This document shows, in pieces, positions 11,242 to 22,323 of a stretch of DNA of 64,000 bases (the first letter of the stretch is position 1; every line of letters begins with the position of its first letter). The stretch covers positions 3,688,937-3,752,936 of the forward strand of contig CAMGYJ010000009.1 in assembly GCA_946122785.1 (NCBI GenBank). The letters run 5' to 3'. This DNA is from Linum tenue. Taxonomy: Eukaryota; Streptophyta; Magnoliopsida; Malpighiales; Linaceae. The position numbers were made by a program, and so were the translations under genes. The notes beneath the pieces are model-generated. The model ran no database searches and had not been told where the DNA came from. It worked only from the letters and a program-made list of their open reading frames with translations.

Positions 11242-12140
11242 AGTCCCTAGTTCGAACATTTTTAGGATAAGTATTATATACCAAAGATCAAAAAACAATA
11301 CAGGGGATTATACATGAAGAGTAAGCAGTAATAGTAATGGTATGTTATATAGAAGAACCATGATTTAACCATTTCATATCTTTAAATTGCGTTTACTGGT
11401 TTCGCTTTTACTAAAAGATTTTTCTGATCAAATTATTGATACATGTATTTTCTTTTGCAATTTTACTTTTTGATTATTGGTAGCTCTTTGCTTATGTTGA
11501 TTTGATTTGGTGGTAGCCAGCTACAGATCTGACGAGTCAACAAGGAGACAGCCACCAAACACCCACGTTTTGCTCATGCTTGGCCACGGGCTGCCTAGCT
11601 CTGTGGAATATTATTACCGTCGTGCCCACACTGGACCACGTGTCAAGAAGAGAAACTATTTCTTGGCATAATAATCTAATAATAATAATATTTATCATCT
11701 ACACCTAGAAAAAGAAACCAATTTGATTTGCTGCACACTTAATTAATTATATGGGTGCTTAATTATTATTTAATAAATTGAAATTAGGACCACTGGATTA
11801 GCTTGTTCCCTTTGGTTGCATCGCCTGTGGAAAATTCAAAGACAGTTTCCAATTGCCAATTTAATTTATGTTTTTCAAAATTAATTATTATGCATATTAA
11901 TATAAACTAATAATAGGGTTCACTAATAGTAATTGTTGGGGCTAGTTTTTTCCTTCTCCACATCCATAAATAAGCCACAAAGTCAAGAAATTGCAGAGTG
12001 GTACTTCAGGGGGCAAAGGACTTCACACTTGGACCAAGTGGAGTTTGGCATCACTGTGTTGACTATTTTGAGTCTTCTGCATATTTGTCACACCATTGTT
12101 TGACCCATTCTTTGAAAACACATATCTTGGCAGTAACATA

Positions 12141-12400
12141 CACTACAAGAAAAACCTATAATTAGTGGCTACATGTATCATGGTGGTATGAACACACCAG
12201 AGTGTATAATTGTTGTATACACGATAATAGAAATATATTAACGTTCATTTACCACCTATCATCAACGTAAACCACTAGTTATCACCATGTACCAGGGTGG
12301 TATAATAGAGCGGTACTTTTTGTCCTGAAATTTTTCCCCTATAAACTTGTAGATATAATATATCACGATAAACTCATTTTCTCTAGGTAAAATTTTTCAA
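12141..12400. mobile_element. CACTA-type terminus and Mutator-like family relic
   Basis: CACTACAAGAAAA at 12141-12153 is the canonical end of plant CACTA (EnSpm) transposons. No matching opposite end was found nearby, so this is a fossil or an end of a rearranged element. The following bases (about 12165-12390) carry ATGGTGGTATGA and GTACCAGGGTGGTAT motifs. These are shared with the Mutator-like family at 15 and 22 kb. It sits exactly between copies A and B of the segmental duplication. Confidence 0.55.
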
Positions 12401-12415
12401 AATTCAGAGTTAAAA

Positions 12416-13593
12416 ATGAATGTGGTTCTCCTACTAGACACCTTTCACATTCAACATGTTATGTTTCTTTTCTTGTAATTTGATGTGAGGGGTAACGGCC
12501 AGATGGGAGTTTGGTGGAGGGAGTGCATTCGAAATCTTGAGATAATGAGATATGCCAAAAACCAAAGGTCACTGAACGTTTTTTTCTCTACACCAAAAAT
12601 GGGGAAAATATTAAATAGTTGGATAGTAGTCCTTATTCATTGCATATAAGGAGTAAAACTACATAATTCCTCCCTAGTGAAGCATCAAATTAAGTGGTGG
12701 TTGAACGACATATTGTGCAAATTTCGAGAATTTCGGTAAACGAACGTTGTAGAATGCTTGAATTTTGAGAATCCCCGTAATTAGTTCACTCAATAGAGAT
12801 TGTATGCAGAGATGGAGGTATTTATCAATAGAAAGTTGTAATAGTACATGAAAGGTTATAAATTAGTCTTTGTATTTTTGTCTAAACTTACACTGTGTGT
12901 GCGTATGTTAACCTACCCTTCATTACATTTATTTGCCTTCATCCTCCTTTTTTTTAACAAGAGTGCAAAAGGATGGAGGACATTAATGATAAAACACATT
13001 CAAACCTAGATAACTAATCCCTCTTTCAAATGAGTCCAACACGCTACAAATTTTGTATTATTTGGACCACATGTCAAGAAAAGAAACCAAGACTGTTTCT
13101 TCTCTAAATAATCAAATAATAATACATTTGTCATCTTCATCTAGAAAAATGAAAGCAATTTTCTCCACACTTAATTATATTAATGATGGGTGCTTACTTA
13201 CTAATTAATAATTAAAATTAGGACCACTGGAATCTGGATTAGCTTGTTCCCTTTGGTGGTTGCATTGCTTGTGGGAAATTCAAAGACAGTTTCCAATTGC
13301 CAATTTAATTTGATTGGCCTAAGTAAATTAATATGCATATTAATATAAGCTAAGAATGGGGCTCACCCCTATTAATTATTGGGGCTAGTTTTTTCCTCCT
13401 CCTCATCTACCACCAACACTTCGATCCATAAGCCACAAAGTCAATTAATTACAGAGTGATTTAGGGGGCAAAGGACTTAATTCCCACTTGGACCAAGTTG
13501 TAGTTTGGCGCCACTATATATGTTGACTATTTGGAGTCTTCTGTGTATAACTGTATATGTCACATCTTTCCTTGACGCATCCTTTGAAAACAC
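12416..13593. repeat. Tandem segmental duplication, copy B
   Basis: Colinear with copy A (9786-12121) but without its inserted TRIM and hAT. The best-conserved part (about 13040-13593 against 11560-12121) includes GGACCACRTGTCAAGAA, GCACACTTAATT, TAATATGCATATTAATATAA and GGGGGCAAAGGACTT. No coding sequence is recognised. Confidence 0.8.
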
Positions 13594-14145
13594 TTGCCTT
13601 TTTTATACAAAGAGATTGCTTGCATTGCACTTTGAATGACAGATTACAAGAGAAACCGACAGGAAATTGAAGGAGTCTCTTGTTTTACTTTATAAAACCC
13701 TCATACTAAAATCCAACAAGTAAACGAACCTTTAGTCTCTTCATTTAGTGTCTCGAGTGGCTTTTCATACTAGGGGTCGTTTGGATGAATTGTTGTGTAA
13801 CGAGTTAATATAAAAGTGAAATTCTTCACAAAATGAGAATGTGGTATTTATGAGTTATTTTACAATAACTACCTCTATGTGATACTGACAATAACTCATT
13901 AATGAGTTATTTCAAATTAACTCAAGTACAAATAACTCATCTCTATTCTATCTTCTCGTTTTCTCTTTGGCTTTAATAATTGTGTGCATATACTTAACGA
14001 GCAAGTTGGGCATCTGTCCAATATGGTTGGCATCTAGGAAGCTCTAACAAGGCATGCATGTGAATGTTTGAACACAAGGGGAAAAAAGGAAAAGGGGAAC
14101 ACGGTTTCCAAATTGGCAAATAATAACGACAACTCAAATTAATTA
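13594..14145. other. Intergenic DNA, no gene recognised
   Basis: AT-rich spacer. A block at about 13770 (GGGGTCGTTTGGATGAATTG) resembles a PIF/Harbinger MITE end but lacks a partner. I see nothing else. Confidence 0.45.
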
Positions 14146-14865
14146 CATGTGGCTAGGGGTGGGCATTGGGTGGGTCGGGTGGATTTTGACCATAAAATGC
14201 ACCCACCCGCGCTTAAACGGATTGATAATTTTTAACCCACCACCCACCCACATTTAGTCTCGGGTTGGGTCGGGCGGATGGTGGATGATGCGGGTGGGTT
14301 TGTGGGTTCACCCACATCACAATTTATATAATATAAAGGAGTCAACTTGACATGATAATAGGTGAAGAGAATCATCGAGGGAAACCAGAAGTTGAAATAG
14401 GGCGAAAAATGTCGAATTAATTCTTAAATTGGATAGAAATTCTATTATGAAAGAGTTTTCTACAGATTGAGACGATTATTAGGTGCAAGGAACTAAGGAA
14501 AATAATTTCACAAAGGAAAGAGGGTTGATCTAGGCACAAGAATTAGAGGAAAAAGTAAAGGGAAGAAGAGGGGATCTCTATTTGGAAGGTTGGCTTTGAG
14601 GTTCAAACTCCAGGAGCAGTCCGAGTTTATATCTAACGTGTCCACTCTCCTCTCTCTAGCGCCAACGACTTTGATTTTTTTGCTGTTGGGTTGAGCGGGT
14701 CACCCGCACACTCACCCACAACCCACCCACCACCCGGCGGATGGCTCCCAACGCAACCCATCACCCACCCACAGACCCACCCACTTAACGAAATTCGGGT
14801 CAAATGCGGGTGGGTCGGCCCAAACCCGCGGATGATCCGCCCGCATGCCCAGCCCTACATGTGGC
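14146..14865. mobile_element. hAT element, non-autonomous, 704 bp with 8-bp TSD
   Basis: The element lies at 14154-14857 with ends TAGGGGTGGGCA and, complemented, TAGGGCTGGGCA. It is flanked by identical CATGTGGC (14146-14153 and 14858-14865). GC-rich subterminal regions carry many GGGTGGGT/ACCCACCC repeats. The AT-rich interior has no coding capacity. Confidence 0.92.
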
Positions 14866-14961
14866 TTAAAAACCCTTTCAAATTTTTATCTAATTTACGG
14901 TGCAATATGGGACCATGTTTGAGATCCATGTTATTTTATTTCCTTCTTTTGACTATTGGGG

Positions 14962-15828
14962 TTGTATGTCGGGAATGGATCAGGTCAGTAATCTTATGGT
15001 GAGTAACTATGAGTAACCCGCCCACATCAGCATCCTCTCCTGGAAAGCCTTTAATTTTCCCCTCCTTAATCTTTGACGGACGATTTCTCACTCGTTTTAA
15101 GTCGAAATTTATTTTATTTTGCACAGTTAGATCAGATTAATTGTGCTCTTCAAAATGATATCCACTTTGATATATTTTTCGAACAAAAAAAATTGAGTCA
15201 TTTTATACCAGTCTATACCATATGGTATTGACTGGTATTGAAATAAGAGCATACCTATGGTTTGAAAAGCGTACCATGGTGGTATGGCACAAACCAAGAC
15301 TGTAGGATGATTGAATACAGGATAGTAGAAGTATATTAATTGTCATTTACGACTTTTAACATTGTATACCATAAAATACCATAAAATACCACCTCGTACC
15401 ATGGTGGTATTGTATGGTATTGTGTGGTATTTTTGGTCTTGTAATTTGTTCAACCAGAAATTTGTAGATCAAATAGATCATGATGAACTCGTCCCTGCTG
15501 TGCAAACGTTTTCAAAAACGAATGAAAAACGAAGAAAATACCATATGGTATGCAGTTGGTACCGAAAGGCCAGAATTTTTTTTCCTCAAAAAATATTGAA
15601 AATTGATCTCATTTTGTAGAGCACGATGAACTCGTTCCATCTGTGCAAAAAAAATTAAAATCCGAGTTAAAACGAAAAAGATATGAGTCAATTAAGAAAA
15701 CTAGTGAAAATAAAAATGGTCTTTAATTCTCCATCCTTAGATCTGGATTTTCTAAATGAAGGGTCCAGATTTGGTTATTGATGGGTGCATAACCATGGGT
15801 TATGCACCTATCTTGAGCCTTGTATGTC
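14962..15828. mobile_element. Mutator-like family, copy 1 (849 bp, 9-bp TSD)
   Basis: The element lies at 14971-15819, beginning GGGAATGGATCAGGTCAGTAA and ending CTATCTTGAGCC, between identical 9-bp repeats TTGTATGTC (14962-14970 and 15820-15828). The terminal inverted repeats are weak, but the second copy at 22.3 kb has the same ends and its own 9-bp TSD, which fixes the boundaries. The interior contains palindromes built from ATACCA/TGGTAT, for example at 15362-15435. It is non-coding. Confidence 0.88.
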
Positions 15829-15861
15829 TGGCGATGATGATCATTACGAACAAATTACAAA

Positions 15862-16035
15862 GAACGATCATGGATTAATTGATGATAAATAATGGTGGAG
15901 TTATGTCTAGTTTATAAGGTTGAGAATTTTGTTTCATACTTGATCCAAAAGAACGATCATGGATTAATTGATGATAAATAATGGTGGAGTTATGTCTAGT
16001 TTATAAGGTTGAGAATTTTGTTTCATACTTGATCC
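15862..16035. repeat. Direct tandem duplication, 85 bp identical, period 89
   Basis: 15862-15946 and 15951-16035 are identical over 85 bp, starting GAACGATCATGGATTAATTG and ending ACTTGATCC, with four bases (AAAA) between. Perfect identity indicates a very recent duplication. Confidence 0.95.
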
Positions 16036-16662
16036 GTTATATTTATATATCGAGTGAACATTAAAAAATGAAGCTATATTCAAAGGAGTTGGTTTAATGA
16101 TAATGTTGGGATGAGAACACTCATTAGTCATTTCAAACATTGAAGCCACCACGAAAAAGAAAAAGTAATACAACTAGGGACTAGGGCTATCACCCCACCT
16201 TCTATAAAATCTAGGTTCAAAGAAATTGTTGTGCAACTTATTGTTTTTAACTTCTCATTTAGTACTCTAGTTTTTTTTATTCCCGCACTAACTAAAAATT
16301 AATACAATATATTTTGTTTCTTTTTCGTTTTCTTTGTTGCTCGAAAGAAAAGGCGAGGCAAATACTGCATGTTATTGGTAGGAGAGGCTATAGTCCCGCT
16401 TAACTTTTAAAATTGTGTAACAAATTTATTAAAAAAATTAAATGGTAAGACTTTAACCTCCTTTCCTATGCAAATTCATTAAACGTAAATTTTTAGCTTT
16501 GCTCAAATTTCTGACTCCCTATACTGTAAATACATGCACCACCAAAGACAAAGATTACACCATACTATATAAATGTGAAGAAAAGTTGAACCGCGTGAAT
16601 ATTTTTCCTGAGGAAATAATAAACCAATCAATTTGTATAATTGTTTTGCCACTATTTCTTTT

Positions 16663-17328
16663 AGGGCTGTAAATGAGCCGAGTCGAGTTTTATTCCAGCT
16701 TGAGCTCGGCTCGTTAATAAACGAGTCGAGCTCGAGCTCACCTTGTTTATTAACGAGCCGAGTCGAGTCGAGTTCGAGCTAGCTTGTTTACTAAAATCTT
16801 GACTTTTATTTGGTACTTCATTTTGTATATCATGATACATATGATTTATTTTGTTAGCTAATCTCATATTATACTTTGTTGGTATCATATATCATTTAGT
16901 TAATAAATTTCAACTACTCCAAATCATGTTATTTCACAGTAACGAAGCAATCTATGATACATAATGTTTTTTAAAGTAGAAAATAAGATATATTTGCTCA
17001 CATACTCAACGTTTTAAACTTTATATATGGGTGAGATATATAATTTAACAACCATATGAATTAAAACATAAGATATAGATTGATTCATCCATAAGTCGGT
17101 AATCGAGTTGGCTCTCTAGCCACATGTTGAGACATATCATGAGCTCTAAACGAGCCAGCTCACGAGTTTAGCTCAACAAGCCACCGAGTCGAGCTAGCTC
17201 GCGAGCTTCACGAGTTGAAGAAAGCTTAGCTCATGTTCGGCTCGTTTATTAACGAGCCGAGTTTCGAACGAGCTTTCTCGAGTCGAACGCCGAGCCGCTC
17301 GCGAGCAGCTCGACTCATTTGCAGCCCT
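16663..17328. mobile_element. TIR transposon, non-autonomous (about 666 bp)
   Basis: Ends are AGGGCTGTAAATGAGCCGAG and, complemented, AGGGCTGCAAATGAGTCGAG. Both subterminal regions are packed with GAGC/GCTC motifs such as CGAGCTCGAGCTC and GCTCGTTTATTAACGAGCC. There is no clear 8- or 9-bp TSD; only TA is shared. The interior is AT-rich and non-coding. A partial second copy lies at 32.29-32.77 kb. Confidence 0.75.
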
Positions 17329-17428
17329 ATGTATAGCCTCCACTTTCCTTCCCGTTTTGTCAACAACATTATTTTTTCACGTGACTGCCTAAATTCAAAG
17401 GGACCAAATCAGGTCAGTAACTGATAGG

Positions 17429-18445
17429 TCAGTAACCAAGGTTGTCAAACCGCGGGTTGACCCAGACCCGGACGAGCTAGTGGGTCATGGGTCAATGAGT
17501 CACCCGGTTTAGCCCGGTTTAGCCCGGCTTAGCCCGGAAATATGAAAAGAGCCAGTATATTCTATTTATCCTGAATCCAACATAAAAAAATGCAACACTA
17601 CCTCAACCTGAATATCACAAAATTGTATCAAACCATAGTTATACGAAAGAAAAAAACCAATCTAAAATTCTTCTTCCACATAAACAATCCCTAACTAACA
17701 AATAACAATTGAATTCATTAATTCAACTTCTCCAATCTCCACACATAGGCAATCTAATTCACGTTATCACCTGCCAAAAGTAACCAAACATTCATAAATT
17801 AATAAATCAACCAAACCCTTGCCAAGAGTTCGAATATCAAACAGAGGGAGGAGGTAGAACTCGAGCTGGAGATGGCGACCCGACCTGAGGCAGAGGAAAG
17901 TTGATGGCGGCCGCCGGCGAATGGCGGCGCGGAGCTGGCGCGAGTTGGTCGAAGGCAGATGGCGGCGCGGCGAAACTCAGCTTGGTCGGACAGAGCTCGA
18001 GCGGCTGTGGAGCGGAGCTGGAGCGAGTCCTGCCGCCGACGAAGGGGAACGAGGCCGGCGATGGCGATCGAGCGGCGCCTGTGGGGTGGGAGGCAGAGCT
18101 GCGCCGCGAGAATGGAGGCAGAGCTGCGCGATGAAGGAATCAGGGGTGGGAGGCAGAGCTGCGCCTGTAGGGTTTTTTTTTACTTCAGAGTACCCTGCCC
18201 TCCGCCTTCTCCCGGCCAAAACGACGCCGTGCCATCGTCAAATGGCGCGTATGGAGAAGAACCCAGTGACCCGCTCTGAACGGACGAACCGCCCGGGTTA
18301 GCCGGGTTTGACCGGGTTTTCCCGGGTTTGACCAGATCCGGGCTGACTGTCAAAAGGGTTGCGTTGGCCCGTTTTTTGGGGCGGGTCCGGGTCAATCCGG
18401 GTTGACCCGCGGGTCGACCCGCGGGTTGACAACCTTGTCAGTAAC
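17429..18445. mobile_element. hAT element, 1001 bp with GC-rich interior
   Basis: The element lies at 17437-18437 with ends CAAGGTTGTCAAACCGCGGG and, complemented, CAAGGTTGTCAACCCGCGGG. It is flanked by identical TCAGTAAC (17429-17436 and 18438-18445). Subterminal regions repeat GGGTTGACC/AGCCCGG motifs. The interior 17860-18265 is strongly GC-rich, unlike everything around it, and stays open in several overlapping frames. It contains repeats of GTGGGAGGCAGAGCTGCGCC. I cannot recognise a protein in it, and it could be captured host sequence. There is no hAT transposase. Confidence 0.92.
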
Positions 18446-18853
18446 CCATCAATAACCCCTTCCCTTGTCTCCACGTGTCAGACTTTTTTTTTATTTAAAT
18501 TAAATGTGAAAGGACAGTAAAGTAAAATTGCCTCTGTCCCTATTTATTGCCAACGCTAACTTTTGACCAGACCACATCAGCGCCTCCTCTCTCCTCGAAA
18601 AACCTTTAATTTTCCTTCTCTTAATTTTTAACAGACGATTTCTCACTCGTTTTAAGTCGGAATTTAAATTTTTTTGCACAGTTAGATCAGATTAATTGTG
18701 CTCTTCAAAATGATATCCACTTTGATATTTTTTGGACATAAAAAAATTTGTCAGTTATTACCAGTCTATACCATATGGTATTGACTGATATTAAATAAGA
18801 TCATACCATATGGTATGAAAAAATTTGTCACATCAATATATATTACGTTACCA

Positions 18854-19202
18854 GTTACCATCCAATACCATATGGTATAGTGTGGTAATATCAATATATA
18901 TTTCGTTACCACCCAATACCATGTGGTATAGTGTGGTAATATCAATATATATTTCGTTACCACCCAATACCATGTGGTATAGTGTGGTAATATATATTTC
19001 GTTACCACATAATACCATATGGTATAGTGTGGTAATATCACACAATACCATACATTACCATATGGTATAGTGTGGTAATATCAATATATAATTCGTTACC
19101 ACACAATATCATACATTACCATATGGTATAGTGTGGTAATATCAATATATATTTCGTTACCACCGAATAGCATATGGTATAGAGTTATAATATCAATATA
19201 TA
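18854..19202. repeat. 51-bp minisatellite, about 6-7 units
   Basis: Units start at 18854, 18905 and 18956 (51-bp spacing), then shorter and variant units continue to about 19202. Each unit begins GTTACCAC, has AATACCATGTGGTATAG in the middle and ends in TCAATATATATTTC. Within a unit TTACCAC pairs with GTGGTAA and ATACCA with TGGTAT, so each can form a hairpin. Because 51 is a multiple of three, repeating 17-residue frames stay open on both strands. These are unlikely to be real proteins. Confidence 0.92.
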
Positions 19203-19760
19203 TTATCTAAAAGAAAAAAAAAACAGAAGGAGGTAGAGAAAAAAAATCGTCTTCTGTCGCCTCTCATTTCCTCTTTCGCAATCAAGAACACCAAAATGCC
19301 GAAAAATGAGAAAGATCGAAATTGAGGCCAACCAGATGATGAAGAGAAGAAATGCAATGAAAGAGAGTGGCTGCAATTTTTATTCGTCCTGAAGAAGAAA
19401 AAAAATAAGAAGAAGAGAAGGGAGCAGATTTAGATCTCAAAAGGAGATTGAGAGAAAAAAAGGAAGAGGGAGGATCTGGAAAAAAGATTGGGAGAGAAAA
19501 AGGAAGAGAGAAGGAAGAGAGAAAGATAAATGAGAGTTGCTGAGCAATAATGATTTCTCTTTCCTTCTTTGAAAATGCAGCCATTTAATACGAAATAAAA
19601 TAAAATAGAGAATTTAATGTATAAACGGACAAAAATACTCTTCTCCACTTAGCGTCCGGCCCAACCACACGATTGCCTACCTCCTAGATCTACGGTCACT
19701 ATTTATTACTGACCTGTCAGTAACCACTGTGGTTACTGACCCCATCTCCTACCCCCTTTC

Positions 19761-21290
19761 ATGCATCTCTTCTTCGATTATTGGTAATTCGCTATCGCTA
19801 TATGGCAATGGGTGGGATTTTTTCTAAACTCACACTCGATTCATGGGGTGCACCACCAAAAAATTTGAAAAACATATTTTATTAGTTTTTAGAAAATTTT
19901 CACAATATGAAAACACATGTTTAAATTATGTGAGAATTTTTTTTGAGGTTGAAACTACCTTAAATAAATTATTGACTATAATAATGTATATATGTTTTAT
20001 TTTTTATTAGTAAAATCTCTCGATCATAATTCAACTTCTCACTCCTCTCGATCCATTATCAATCTGTCATCCAGGACGAACCCGTTCATTGACAAAAAGA
20101 AATTATATAAGTGGCATTTCTCCCAAAATACAAGACTTACTATAAAATTTTTTCCAAAATATCATATTTACACTAAAATTTCCAAAATTACTAGAGTTTG
20201 GTGTGATTCATTGTTGAGTCAAGCAATTTAGGTGCTAGTTTGCTAGAGTAGAAAGCAAACCAATCTGCCCAGATATCATATTTGCACTAAAAAAATTTCA
20301 AAATATTATATTTACACTAAATTTCCTAGATAGCTGATCACTCCAGGAACCTTGCCCTAAAAGACTCAAAAGATTGCTAGACACTCCAGCGATCTACACC
20401 TACCATACTTTGAAACTTCAATTGAGGATTACTGATGACTCCAGTGATCCGCCCATATTGCTGATGACTCCAGCAATATTGCCCTAAAAGACCCCAAAAA
20501 TTGGACTCTCGTGTGATGTACACCTAACATATATCAAAACTTCAAACGAACATAAATTTGCGCATGATAATTTACTCGTAGCAACAAAAAATTATCTAAT
20601 ATTCAGCATATCTTTTTAGATCTTTAATGTCGCAATTCGCCCAAGGAAGTTTGGTTTGCCTTCATCGCCAAAATAGTCGTTTGGTGCTCCAAACAAGGCA
20701 TCTTGTAAGTTCGATAATTTTTTGATTTAATTTTTCTAGGACTACAACTGTTGCTAGGGAGAAATTTTTGAAATAGGATTTTTTTTTTAATTAAGAATTT
20801 TTTATCATACTCTAATATTTTATCATACTCTAATAAATCGGTCCAGTTTCCAACAAACCACTACTTGATCGCTGCACATTGCAGAGTGCAGACAACCAAA
20901 TCAAACTCTAATATTTTGCAAAATTTTGGTGTGAGCTTGATACTGTAAGAATTTTTATAGTTCAGGTCTTGTATTTTGATGGGAAAATGCATGGGTAATA
21001 ACTGGCCAACTAGCCAGCCCGTCACGTCCCCACTTGTTCACGGGCGCTCTTAAAGAAGAGTTGAGGAGAGGGACCAACGGCAACGCGTCTTCTGATCTGA
21101 TTCCCTCGTCGGCAACGGCAAGCTTAGCAGACAAGACGTCTTCTTTGATGCATCTATTTACCTAACAATGCCCTGTTAGGCTGTTGCTTCCTTCCTTCCT
21201 GCATTTTCTTTCTTTCCTGTTGGGTGCAACTTCTAGAATATTTCATTTGAAGGGAGGGCAGAGGGTTTTAACAAGGAGTAAATCGGTTCA
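19761..21290. other. Intergenic DNA, no gene recognised
   Basis: AT-rich spacer. At 20335-20490 a short motif recurs (ACTCCAGYGATC, GCCCTAAAAGAC), giving a weak imperfect repeat. I see nothing that supports a gene. Confidence 0.5.
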
Positions 21291-21299
21291 GTTTACGTG

Positions 21300-21700
21300 G
21301 GGAAAAAACAATTTTTCTTAACGCACAGTATTTCATTCGTTTTATATCGTAATTGTTTTCTTATAGAAAATTCATATTCAGCATAATCTTTAAAATAATA
21401 TCCACTTTGATATATTTAGCAACAAAAAATGGAGACATATATCACCAGTTTATACCATAGTGGTAATGTTTGGTAGTACATTATAATATACTACCACCAA
21501 ATATATCATGGTGGTATATATAGCCTTTGCCATATATATATATTAATGTAGAATGGCTGTTGTACACATGATAGTAGAAAATATATTAATATTTATTTAC
21601 CATTTTTAAAAACGAAGGTGATACATAGTGGTAACAGGTGGTACAAAAAATATTTCTCCAAATATATTGAAAGTGAATATCATTTGTAGATCACAACGAA
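21300..21700. mobile_element. Relic related to the Mutator-like family
   Basis: Contains diverged versions of the family core: AATATCCACTTTGATATATT, ACCAGTTTATACCATAGTGG, ATGGTGGTAT. No ends or TSD could be defined. Confidence 0.5.
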
Positions 21701-21769
21701 CCTGTTTTCTCCGCGCAAAAAAAAAAATCAAATACAAGTTAAAACAAAGAAAAAAAAATGGTCTTTTAG

Positions 21770-21907
21770 TCTCGCCGCTTAGATCTTACGCCAATTAAAA
21801 TGAAAGAGTCATATCTATTTATGCGTCGTGGATTTGAATCTCGCCGCTTAGATCTTACGCCAATTAAAATCAAGGAGTCATATCTATTTATGCGTCGTGG
21901 ATTTGAA
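21770..21907. repeat. 69-bp tandem duplication
   Basis: Two units start at 21770 and 21839 (TCTCGCCGCTTAGATCTTAC ... GGATTTGAA), differing at only a few bases. Confidence 0.93.
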
Positions 21908-22323
21908 AAATGAAGGTTTTGGTATAACTTGGGTTTTGAAAAACCATGGATATATGAGGGTTTTATATTCATTATGGATTTGATAAAAACCATTGTTTGT
22001 TTGATGGATTTCATGATAGATGTTGTTAATTAAATTTGTATGTATGAAGTGTAATTTACCTTTATTGTCCTCAATGATTTAAGAAGAGAAAGCAAATATG
22101 AAGGATAGGTTGGTAAAAAATGATGGACTTCAAAGTCCATAATCAATTCCCACTTAAATAGGTGGAACTTTCAAGTCCGTGGGGTCCACGAATTTGGTTA
22201 CTTAAAATTCGTGAGACCCACAAATTTGTTTCCCCTAAATGCATGAAACAAACAATAAATTTAGGACACTATGGTAACTACAGTATTTACTATTTATTAG
22301 TTCATCCTCCCATTTTTCACCCT

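Larger units (their letters stand above)
9786..12121. repeat. Tandem segmental duplication, copy A
   Basis: Non-coding segment that matches copy B (12416-13593) in order. Shared landmarks include CCTACTAGACAC, GTGCATTCGAAATCT and AATGAGATATGCC on the left. On the right they are AAATTAGGACCACTGGA, TTAGCTTGTTCCCTTTGG, TTCAAAGACAGTTTCCAATT and GGGGCTAGTTTTTTCC. Copy A is longer because a TRIM (10243-10533) and a hAT element (10843-11233) inserted into it. I recognise no gene in either copy. Confidence 0.8.
17400..19760. mobile_element. Mutator-like family, copy 2, interrupted by a hAT element
   Basis: The flanks 17400-17436 (AGGTCAGTAACTG, GGTCAGTAAC) and 18438-19757 match the family at 15 and 22 kb. 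The shared block is TCGTTTTAAGTCGGAATTTA, GCACAGTTAGATCAGATTAA, ATGATATCCACTTTGATAT and TACCAGTCTATACCATATGG. The right edge reads GGTTACTGACC, the inverted form of the left GGTCAGTAACC. A hAT element (17437-18437) sits inside it and the 51-bp minisatellite occupies 18854-19202. Exact outer boundaries and a TSD could not be fixed. Confidence 0.65.

Noticed and set aside
17901..18301. Overlapping GC-rich open frames read as small Arg/Ala/Gly-rich proteins
   Set aside because: They lie inside a hAT element with perfect TSD, overlap in several frames and both strands, and show no family motif; the openness follows from GC-rich composition.
18766..19070. Repeated 17-residue open frames on both strands
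   Set aside because: A by-product of a 51-bp minisatellite whose unit is a multiple of three; no start context, no homology.
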